Positions 1-5,639 of a stretch of DNA of 8,817 nucleotides are shown one piece after another. The stretch is from positions 1 through 8,817 of the forward strand of contig CALGIA010000228.1 of assembly GCA_937916005.1 (NCBI GenBank), given 5' to 3'. A model generated the notes under the pieces. That model was given only the letters and a program-made list of their open reading frames with translations, did no database searches and was not told the DNA's origin. Made by a program: the position numbers and the translations under genes. How positions within the stretch are numbered: position 1 is the stretch's first letter; each line of letters begins with the position of its first letter. The DNA comes from an uncultured Rhodospirillaceae bacterium. GTDB taxonomy: Bacteria > Pseudomonadota > Alphaproteobacteria > MPNO01.

Positions 1-128
1 CAGATTCGCATCAAATCCGCCTTATGGGAATCATTCGTTTCGGGCGGAACACTAGCGACATAAGTAACTGTCGGCTGTCCTCCGGGAGTGAATACGTCGT
101 TCAGGCGATATTTGGCTTTGTTAGCCAT
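1..128 (-). CDS. N-terminus of an unidentified protein, open at the left edge (possible ATP-binding accessory protein)
   Basis: Reading leftward from an ATG at 128, 42 codons are open to the window edge, preceded by a near-perfect Shine-Dalgarno. The visible protein begins MANKAKYRLNDVF and continues TPGGQPTVTYV. From memory, a 'DVF-x-PGG-x-P-T-x-TYV' opening occurs at the extreme N-terminus of some accessory P-loop ATPases (nSTAND or AAA-like proteins, often in defence-rich regions). The Walker motifs that would prove this lie outside the window, so this is an inference only. I counted 60 G/C in the first 120 bases (50%), lower than the neighbouring housekeeping genes, which suggests a different origin. 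It points away from the macro-domain remnant and shares no operon with visible genes. I am fairly sure it is a real gene start and unsure of its function. Confidence 0.6.
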   Translation of the reverse strand, partial: MANKAKYRLNDVFTPGGQPTVTYVASVPPETNDSHKADLMRI

Positions 129-131
129 TTG

Positions 132-138
132 CCCTCCT
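132..138 (-). promoter_or_regulatory. Strong Shine-Dalgarno for the left-edge gene
   Basis: On the minus strand the sequence is AGGAGGG, three bases before the ATG at 128 (four from the AGGAGG core). This matches the anti-SD of 16S rRNA almost completely and fixes the start of the left-edge gene. It contrasts with mutS and glnD in this window, which have no recognisable Shine-Dalgarno. Confidence 0.6.
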
Positions 139-141
139 ATT

Positions 142-186
142 TCAGCAGGATGCGGATAGCGGATTACTAAGTAGCGAGCATATCAT
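142..186 (-). CDS. Possible 14-residue leader peptide upstream of the left-edge gene
   Basis: A minus-strand ATG at 186 opens a 14-codon frame (MICSLLSNPLSASC) ending in TGA at 144-142. The first unit of the tandem array supplies a GGAGG at 196-192, five bases before this ATG, which is ideal spacing. The stop lies just upstream of the Shine-Dalgarno of the left-edge gene, an arrangement that would allow translational coupling. Against it: the frame is very short, and the same ATG lies inside TATGAT (187-182), which could instead be a -10 box, making this sequence untranscribed or only partly transcribed. No convincing -35 is visible 17 bp upstream inside the repeat. A speculative call. Confidence 0.2.
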   Translation of the reverse strand: MICSLLSNPLSASC

Positions 187-190
187 AGTT

Positions 191-310
191 TCCTCCCGGG
201 TCCTCCCGAGTCCTCCCGGGTCCTCCCGGGTCCTCCCGGGTCCTCCCGAGTCCTCCCGAGTCCTCCCGAGTCCTCCCGAGTCCTCCCGAGTCCTCCCGGG
301 TCCTCCCGAA
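191..310. repeat. Tandem array of twelve 10-bp units (TCCTCCCGRG)
   Basis: Twelve head-to-tail 10-bp units run without any length change. Eleven are TCCTCCCGGG or TCCTCCCGAG and the last is TCCTCCCGAA. In plus-strand order the variable ninth base reads G, A, G, G, G, A, A, A, A, A, G, A; the tenth is G except in the last unit. On the minus strand each unit carries a GGGAGGA core resembling a Shine-Dalgarno. The unit contains no stop codon in any of the six frames, so spurious ORFs read through it. The near-identity of the units suggests recent slipped-strand expansion, so copy number is probably variable between strains. There are no spacers, so it is not a CRISPR. It sits exactly between the left-edge gene leader and the truncated macro-domain gene, marking a likely rearrangement junction. 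Confidence 0.95.
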
Positions 311-316
311 GGGAGG
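302..316. repeat. Short hairpin closing the tandem array
   Basis: CCTCCC (302-307), a GAA loop, and GGGAGG (311-316) form a perfect 6-bp stem. The left arm is the last repeat unit, and the right arm is its inverted copy lying just outside the array. There is no following T-tract, so it is not a typical intrinsic terminator. Confidence 0.5.
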
Positions 317-327
317 GTTTGATATAT

Positions 328-465
328 GAGGGGGCGTCAATTGCCATCCGGACCGTGGCCCATATACTGATCAATGCCCCGGGCATTGATCAGGTCGTGT
401 TCGCCTGTTTCAGTCCCGACTCAGTGGCGGCCCACCGCGCCGCGCTCGCCGCGTTGGAATTCTAG
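328..465 (+). pseudogene. C-terminal remnant of a macro-domain (ADP-ribose hydrolase type) gene
   Basis: The plus-strand frame ending in TAG at 463-465 encodes ASIAIRTVAHILINAPGIDQ followed by VVFACFSPDSVAAHRAALAAL. This matches the last helix-strand-helix of YmdB-like O-acetyl-ADP-ribose deacetylases, where the family reads roughly 'AARIAVETVRxFLAxHPxIxxVVFVCFDxxxxxxYRxxL'. The catalytic and ligand-binding parts of the domain (the N-terminal Asn/Gly-rich loop and the 'STGVYGYP' loop) are missing. Upstream, the frame enters the 10-bp tandem array and has no ATG back to a stop at 172-174, so no normal start exists. Codon use is GC-rich and like the native genes, which suggests an original chromosomal gene that lost its 5' part when the left side was rearranged. 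Its stop overlaps the maeB stop in CTAG (462-465). The left boundary is approximate. The family call rests on recognition of about 40 residues. Confidence 0.7.
367..393. repeat. 27-bp palindrome with 13-bp arms
   Basis: CTGATCAATGCC (367-378) and GGCATTGATCAG (382-393) are perfect inverse complements. The central CCG extends the arms to 13 bp around a single base at 380. It lies inside the macro-domain remnant, where it encodes L-I-N-A-P-G-I-D-Q. It could fold as a strong hairpin or serve as a dimeric protein site. No T-tract follows, so a classical intrinsic terminator is unlikely, although it lies in the convergent region downstream of maeB. Confidence 0.75.
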
Positions 466-2783
466 CGCTTTTTTGCCGCCGGCTTTTTGGCGGCCTTCTT
501 TGCGCGACTGGGTTTTGCCGGCTTGATCGCTTCATGGGCGGCGAGGGAGGCGTGGGTCACCAGATCGGAAACGGTCGAGCTCATGCTGACGATCTGCACC
601 GGATGTTCCATCCCGATCAGAAGCGGGCCGATCACGGATCCACCGCCCAGCTTTTCCAGGATCTTCGATGAGATCGAGGCCGCGTGCAGCCCCGGCATGA
701 CCAGCACATTGGCCGGGCCAGACAGTCGGTTGAACGGATAGATCGCGCGCAGATCCGTATCAAGCGCCACGTCGGCGGCCATTTCGCCGTCATATTCGAA
801 ATCCGTGTCGCGCCCGTTGAGCAGTTCGACCGCGTCCCGCACATGGCCCGCCAGCGCGCCCGGCGGGTTGCCGAAATTCGCATATGACAGGAATGCGACC
901 CGGGGTTCGTGTCCCAGGGCCCGCGCCTTGGCGGCGCACTGCACGGCGATGTCGGCGAGCTGTTCGGCGGTCGGGCGTTCATGCACCGTGGTGTCGGCGA
1001 TGAACACCGTGTGGCCGTGGGACACCACGATCGACAGGCCGAACAGCACGGCGCCGGGTTTCGGGTCGAGAGCGCGGGTGATGTCGTCGAAACAGACCGG
1101 ATAGCTCCGTGTCAGGCCGGTGACCATGGCGTCGGCGTCCCCCAGCGCCAGCATGCAGGCGGCGAACACATTGCGGTCGTTATTGACCATGCGCTGGCAG
1201 TCGCGGGGCAGGTATCCCTTGCGCTGCAATCTTCCATACAGATAGTCGGTATAGGCCGCGTTGTTCTTAGACAGCCGTGCGTTCAGGACCTCCAAATCCT
1301 CGGCCCCGGTCAGCCCCAGCTCCTTGATGTGATCCTTGATCGGCTTTTCGCGGCCAATCAGGATCGGCGTGCCGTAGCCCGTATTGCGATAGGCCAGTGC
1401 GGCGCGGATCACGGCGGGCTCTTCTCCCTCGGAAAACACCACGCGCTGCGGATTGGCGCGAACCTGCGCGTGAATCAGCTGCAGGCTCGTCGCGGTCGGG
1501 TCCAGCCGGGCGGTCAGCTCCGCGCGATAAGCGGCCGGGTCCTTGATCGGGCGTCTGGCGACCCCGCTTTTGACGGCCGCCTCCGCGACGCGGGACGGTA
1601 TCGCCGCAATCAGCCTGGGATCGAACGGCACGGGGATAATGTATTCCTGGCCATAGCGCAGTTGGCGGCCCGAATAGGCGGCGGCCACCTCATCCGGGAC
1701 GTCCTCGCGGGCGAGTTCGGCCAGCGCACGGGCGGCGGCGATTTTCATTTCGTCATTGATGGTGCTCGCGCGCACGTCCAGAGCGCCGCGGAATATATAG
1801 GGGAAGCCCAGAACATTGTTGATCTGGTTTGGATAGTCCGACCGGCCGGTGGCGACAATTGCGTCACTGCGCACCGCCTTGACTTCCTCGGGCGAAATTT
1901 CCGGATTGGGGTTGGCCATGGCGAAAATGATCGGCTGCTTGGCCATGCTCTTGACCATTTTTCGCGTCACCGCGCCCTCGGCGGATACGCCGAAGAACAT
2001 ATCAGCGCCCTTCATGGCCTGTTCCAGGGTGCGGTCCTTGGTGTCGATGGCGTGGGCTGATTTCCACTGGTTCATGCCCGCTTCGCGGCCGGTATAGATT
2101 ACGCCCCTCGTGTCGCACAGCGTGACGTTTTCATGAGGCATGCCCATCGCCTTGATCAGCTCGATACAGGCGATGCCGGCCGACCCTGCGCCGTTCACGA
2201 CCAGCCGCGTGTTCTTGATGTTGCGCCCGGAGATATCCAGTGCGTTGATCAGGCCGGCGGCGGCGATAATCGCGGTGCCGTGCTGGTCGTCATGGAATAC
2301 GGGGATGTCCATCAGTTCGCGCAGGCGCTGTTCAATGATGAAACAATCGGGCGCCTTGATGTCTTCAAGATTGATGCCGCCGAAGGTCGGACCCAGAAAG
2401 CGCACCGCGTTGATGAATTCGTCAACGTCGGTGGTGCCCACTTCAAGATCGATTGCGTCCACATCGGCGAACCGCTTGAACAATGCGCACTTGCCCTCCA
2501 TCACCGGCTTCGATGCGAGCGCGCCCAGATTGCCGAGACCCAGAATGGCCGATCCGTTGGAAATGACGGCGACCATATTTCCCTTGGCCGTATAGTCATA
2601 GGCGGTCGACGGGTCGCGCGCGATTTCCAGGCATGGCGCCGCTACGCCGGGGGAATAGGCCAGCGAAAGATCGTGCTGGGTCATGAGCGGCTTGGTCGGT
2701 GAAATTTCGATCTTGCCCGGTTTGCCCGCCGCATGCATCGCCAGCGCCTCGCGATCAAGCGCGCTATATTTCGGTTTTGCCAT
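462..2783 (-). CDS. maeB: NADP-dependent malic enzyme with phosphotransacetylase-like C-terminal domain
   Basis: Cytoplasmic enzyme that oxidatively decarboxylates malate to pyruvate, CO2 and NAD(P)H, linking the TCA cycle to pyruvate and NADPH supply. The 773-residue product has the usual three-part build: malic N-terminal domain (about 15-150), NAD(P)-binding domain (about 160-395) and a phosphotransacetylase-like domain (about 430-752). Visible residues include Y43 in AYSPGVA, catalytic lysine K98 in VMEGK, metal ligands E140-D141 in NLED and D166 in HDDQHGTA, and the dinucleotide loop GAGSAG at 198-203. In the last domain the Arg expected in active Pta ('LSRG') is replaced (S735-S736 in VSMSSTV), consistent with the known lack of Pta activity and a regulatory or oligomerisation role. 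NADP rather than NAD preference is assumed from the family. The start at 2783 (MAKPKYS) is preferred to an in-frame ATG at 2819 because homologues begin there; only a weak GGGGGA lies upstream. Residues 754-773 form an unusual Lys/Ala/Pro-rich tail. Divergent from mutS, as is common in Alphaproteobacteria. Confidence 0.95.
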   Translation of the reverse strand: MAKPKYSALDREALAMHAAGKPGKIEISPTKPLMTQHDLSLAYSPGVAAPCLEIARDPSTAYDYTAKGNMVAVISNGSAILGLGNLGALASKPVMEGKCALFKRFADVDAIDLEVGTTDVDEFINAVRFLGPTFGGINLEDIKAPDCFIIEQRLRELMDIPVFHDDQHGTAIIAAAGLINALDISGRNIKNTRLVVNGAGSAGIACIELIKAMGMPHENVTLCDTRGVIYTGREAGMNQWKSAHAIDTKDRTLEQAMKGADMFFGVSAEGAVTRKMVKSMAKQPIIFAMANPNPEISPEEVKAVRSDAIVATGRSDYPNQINNVLGFPYIFRGALDVRASTINDEMKIAAARALAELAREDVPDEVAAAYSGRQLRYGQEYIIPVPFDPRLIAAIPSRVAEAAVKSGVARRPIKDPAAYRAELTARLDPTATSLQLIHAQVRANPQRVVFSEGEEPAVIRAALAYRNTGYGTPILIGREKPIKDHIKELGLTGAEDLEVLNARLSKNNAAYTDYLYGRLQRKGYLPRDCQRMVNNDRNVFAACMLALGDADAMVTGLTRSYPVCFDDITRALDPKPGAVLFGLSIVVSHGHTVFIADTTVHERPTAEQLADIAVQCAAKARALGHEPRVAFLSYANFGNPPGALAGHVRDAVELLNGRDTDFEYDGEMAADVALDTDLRAIYPFNRLSGPANVLVMPGLHAASISSKILEKLGGGSVIGPLLIGMEHPVQIVSMSSTVSDLVTHASLAAHEAIKPAKPSRAKKAAKKPAAKKR

Positions 2784-2866
2784 GTTATGCTTTTCCCCCG
2801 GATAGAACGATAAGACCAAATCTGGATGTGTCGGGAAGGATAAGGGGGATTTGTCCGACGCACCAT

Positions 2867-2890
2867 CGGTTTGATTCGCACGGTTTGATT
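2867..2890. repeat. Direct repeat in the maeB-mutS divergent promoter region
   Basis: CGGTTTGATT occurs at 2867-2876 and again at 2881-2890, giving a 14-bp period. The second copy ends in the TTGATT proposed as the mutS -35 box, so a protein binding both copies could control mutS and possibly the divergent maeB. No regulator is assigned. The remaining bases of the 137-bp intergenic region (2784-2920) show no other clear element. Confidence 0.45.
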
Positions 2891-2912
2891 AACATGGGCG
2901 GCGGCGTATAAA
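2885..2912 (+). promoter_or_regulatory. Candidate mutS promoter, giving a leaderless or nearly leaderless mRNA
   Basis: TTGATT (2885-2890), a 16-bp spacer and TATAAA (2907-2912) resemble a sigma-70 type promoter (4/6 and 5/6 matches). The -10 ends eight bases before the mutS ATG, so transcription would start at about 2919-2921. No Shine-Dalgarno precedes the ATG, which fits a leaderless transcript. Confidence 0.45.
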
Positions 2913-2920
2913 CTTTCGCC

Positions 2921-5587
2921 ATGGCCAACATATCGCCCGCGGAAACCGCCTCGCCCAAGCCCAGCCTGACGCCGATGATGGCTCAGTATATTGCCATCAA
3001 GCGGGCCCATCCCGATGATCTGCTGTTCTATCGGATGGGCGATTTCTACGAGATGTTTTTCGATGATGCGGTCAGGGCGTCGGCGGCGCTCGACATTACA
3101 TTGACCAGGCGCGGCAAATACGAAAACGAAGACATCCCCATGTGCGGCGTGCCGGTGCATGCCAGCGAAGGCTATTTGTCCCGCCTTATTCGCAAGGGAT
3201 TCCGTGTTGCGGTTTGCGAGCAGACGGAAAATCCCGCCGAAGCAAAAAAGCGCGGGCCCAAATCAGTGGTTGCGCGCGAAGTGGTCCGAATCGTCACGCC
3301 GGGTACGATCACGGAAGACGAATTGCTCGATGCGCGTCGTCATAATTTTCTGGCCGCGCTCGCCGATGCGCAGGGCGCGCTTGGTCTCGCATGGCTCGAC
3401 ATATCGACCGGGGCCTTCAACGCCCAGCCCCTTGACCGCGCGCAGCTCGGCGCGGTCCTGGCCGGTATCGATCCCGGCGAGCTTCTGGTTTCTGAACGGC
3501 TTTTGGAACAGCCGGATCTGTTCGAAATTTTCACTGAGTGGAAAAACAGGCTCACGCCCCAGCCCGGCAGCCGGTTCGACAGCGAGGCCGCCCGGCTCCG
3601 TCTTGAGGAGCTATACGGCGTCAAGGCGCTGGATGGGTTCGGCGGATTTGGCCGGGCCGAGATCGCGGCCTGCGGTGCGCTGGTCGATTATATCGAGCTG
3701 ACCCAGAAAGGGCGCCTGCCCCGGCTGACCGCGCCGCGCCGTATATCCAACGGCGCCAACATGGAAATCGACGCGGCGACCCGGCGTAATCTGGAACTGA
3801 CCGAAACCCTTTCCGGCAGCCGCGACGGCGCGCTGCTGTCGGTGATCGATCGCAGCGTTACCGGGGCCGGCGGACGCTTGATGGCCGCGCGCATCGCCTC
3901 GCCGCTGACCGATCCGGCGGCCATCGGCGTTCGCCTCGACATGGTGTCGTTTTTTCACGATAACCGGGTGCGGCGCGACGCCGCGCGCGACATTCTGCGC
4001 GGTTGTCCCGACATGGAACGGGCATTGTCGCGGGTGACGCTCGGGCGTGGCGGGCCGCGCGACCTGGCCGCGATCCGCGACGCCCTGACCAGCGCCCACC
4101 ACCTTCGCGATGCGCTTGCGGATGACGAAACGCCGCCTTCCGGTATCGAGGACGCGGTGCGCGACCTGGGGTATCACAGTGAAATCATCGACCGGTTTAC
4201 GCGTGCGCTCCGGGCCGATCTTCCCATGCTCGCCCGGGACGGCGGCTTCATCGCCGAGGGCTATCTGGCCGAGCTCGACGAACATCGTCGCCTGCGCGAT
4301 GAAAGCCGCCAGTTGATCGCGGCCCTGCAACATTCCTATGCGGAACAGACCGGCATCACATCGCTGAAGATCCGGCATAATAATGTGCTGGGCTATTTCA
4401 TCGAAACCACCCCGACCCACGCCGATAAAATCGATATCGGGGCCGACAGCCCCTTCATTCATCGCCAGACCCTGGCCAGCGCGGTGCGCTTTACCACGGT
4501 TGAACTGGGCGAGATGGAATCCAATATTTCCCGCGCTGCCGACCGGGCGCTGGCTCTCGAACTCGCCCTGCTCGACGATCTCACGGGCGAGGTGACCGCC
4601 CGCGCCGAACCGATCGCGCTCGCCGCCGGCGCGCTTGCGGCGTTGGACGTGGCGGCCGCGCTGGCCCAGATCGCGACCGAACGCGGCTATGTCCGGCCGG
4701 TGATCGATGACAGTGTGACGTTCGATATTGAAGGCGGCCGCCATCCGGTGGTCGAGGCCGCTCTGGCGTCGCGCCGCGAAGGCGATTTTGTATCCAACAG
4801 CTGTAATCTGGCGCCGGGCAGTCAGCTGTGGCTTGTGACCGGGCCGAACATGGCGGGCAAAAGCACGTTCCTGCGCCAGAACGCGCTGATCGCCGTGCTG
4901 GGCCAGGCGGGCTGTTTTGTCCCCGCCGACCGCGCCCATATGGGCATCGTGGACCGTTTGTTCAGCCGGGTCGGGGCGGCGGATGACTTGGCGCGCGGGC
5001 GGTCGACCTTCATGGTTGAAATGGTTGAAACCGCGACCATTCTCAACCAGGCGACTGAACGATCACTGGTCATCCTTGATGAGATCGGCCGCGGAACGGC
5101 GACCTTTGACGGCCTGTCGATCGCCTGGGCGGCGCTGGAGCATCTGCATGGGGTCAATCGCTGCCGTGCATTTTTCGCAACCCATTTTCACGAGCTGACG
5201 TCGCTGACCGCGCGGCTCGATGGGTTGAGCTGCCATACCATGCGGGTCAAGGAATGGCATGGCGAAGTTGTCTTTTTGCACGAGGTCATCGACGGTGCGG
5301 CGGACCGGTCCTACGGCATCCATGTGGCCCGTCTCGCGGGTCTGCCCCAGGCGGTTATTGCGCGGGCCGAGGAGGTGCTGGCCATGCTGGAAAAGGGTGA
5401 ACAATCAGGCGCGCTGGCGCGGCTCGCCGATGATCTTCCGCTTTTCTCCGCCGATATTTCCGCCGCGCCCTCCAGGCATGGCCCGTCGCCGCTGGAAACC
5501 GAGCTTGCCGTCATCAATCCCGATGAATTGTCGCCGCTGGATGCGTTGTCGCTGATCTACCGGTTGCGGCGTTTGCAGGCCGAATAG
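2921..5587 (+). CDS. mutS: DNA mismatch repair protein MutS
   Basis: Recognises base mismatches and small loops in newly replicated DNA, then recruits MutL by an ATP-driven sliding-clamp change. The 888-residue product has the full MutS1 architecture: mismatch-binding domain with the F-x-E motif at F42-Y43-E44 (in GDFYEMF), connector, core/lever and clamp domains, then the ABC-type ATPase. Walker A is GPNMAGKST at 641-649, Walker B ends in D720-E721 (LVILDEIGRGTATFDG), the signature segment is GRSTFMVEM, and the switch histidines lie in THFHEL at 754-759. Near the C-terminus DLPLF (838-842) resembles a beta-clamp binding motif. The final DELSPLDALSLIYRLRRL corresponds to the C-terminal dimer/tetramer helices. 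It starts at 2921 with a short N-terminal extension before TPMMAQY, as in alphaproteobacterial homologues. There is no Shine-Dalgarno. It is complete, with no frameshift or missing motif. Divergent from maeB and 52 bp upstream of glnD on the same strand. Confidence 0.98.
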   Translation: MANISPAETASPKPSLTPMMAQYIAIKRAHPDDLLFYRMGDFYEMFFDDAVRASAALDITLTRRGKYENEDIPMCGVPVHASEGYLSRLIRKGFRVAVCEQTENPAEAKKRGPKSVVAREVVRIVTPGTITEDELLDARRHNFLAALADAQGALGLAWLDISTGAFNAQPLDRAQLGAVLAGIDPGELLVSERLLEQPDLFEIFTEWKNRLTPQPGSRFDSEAARLRLEELYGVKALDGFGGFGRAEIAACGALVDYIELTQKGRLPRLTAPRRISNGANMEIDAATRRNLELTETLSGSRDGALLSVIDRSVTGAGGRLMAARIASPLTDPAAIGVRLDMVSFFHDNRVRRDAARDILRGCPDMERALSRVTLGRGGPRDLAAIRDALTSAHHLRDALADDETPPSGIEDAVRDLGYHSEIIDRFTRALRADLPMLARDGGFIAEGYLAELDEHRRLRDESRQLIAALQHSYAEQTGITSLKIRHNNVLGYFIETTPTHADKIDIGADSPFIHRQTLASAVRFTTVELGEMESNISRAADRALALELALLDDLTGEVTARAEPIALAAGALAALDVAAALAQIATERGYVRPVIDDSVTFDIEGGRHPVVEAALASRREGDFVSNSCNLAPGSQLWLVTGPNMAGKSTFLRQNALIAVLGQAGCFVPADRAHMGIVDRLFSRVGAADDLARGRSTFMVEMVETATILNQATERSLVILDEIGRGTATFDGLSIAWAALEHLHGVNRCRAFFATHFHELTSLTARLDGLSCHTMRVKEWHGEVVFLHEVIDGAADRSYGIHVARLAGLPQAVIARAEEVLAMLEKGEQSGALARLADDLPLFSADISAAPSRHGPSPLETELAVINPDELSPLDALSLIYRLRRLQAE

Positions 5588-5603
5588 AGTTTTTCGAGGA
5601 TCG

Positions 5604-5633
5604 TTGGCATAAATCGAAACGGCGCATTATATT
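5604..5633 (+). promoter_or_regulatory. Candidate glnD promoter, giving a leaderless mRNA
   Basis: TTGGCA (5604-5609), an 18-bp spacer and TATATT (5628-5633) each match the sigma-70 consensus at five of six bases. Six bases separate the -10 from the glnD ATG, so the predicted transcription start coincides with the A of the start codon at 5640. No Shine-Dalgarno is present in the 52-bp mutS-glnD gap. glnD may also be reached by read-through from mutS, since no terminator is visible between them. Confidence 0.5.
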
Positions 5634-5639
5634 CCTTCC

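Noticed and set aside
191..310. CRISPR array
   Set aside because: Units are contiguous 10-mers without spacers, and no cas gene is visible.
326..370. Plus-strand 14-codon ORF (MRGRQLPSGPWPIY) with GGGAGGG upstream
   Set aside because: It is out of frame with the macro-domain remnant, its apparent Shine-Dalgarno is the hairpin arm of the array, and it has no sign of conservation.
183..386. Minus-strand 67-codon ORF with a repeated REDPGGLGRT pattern
   Set aside because: It is produced by reading the stop-free 10-bp array; it lacks homology and runs antisense to the macro-domain remnant.
909..2060. 383-codon plus-strand ORF
   Set aside because: It is antisense to maeB, its composition is that of a GC-rich shadow frame, and no domain is recognisable.
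2784..2819. Twelve-residue N-terminal extension of MaeB from the ATG at 2819
   Set aside because: The extension (MVLSFYPGEKHN) has no family match and MaeB proteins start near MAKPKYS; the ATG at 2783 is preferred.
3611..4939. 442-codon minus-strand ORF
   Set aside because: It is antisense to mutS and explained by GC-rich third positions; no family motif.
5592..5619. TTTCGA...TCGAAA inverted repeat between mutS and glnD as a terminator
   Set aside because: The 6-bp stem with a 16-base loop is weak, there is no T-tract, and it overlaps the proposed glnD promoter.
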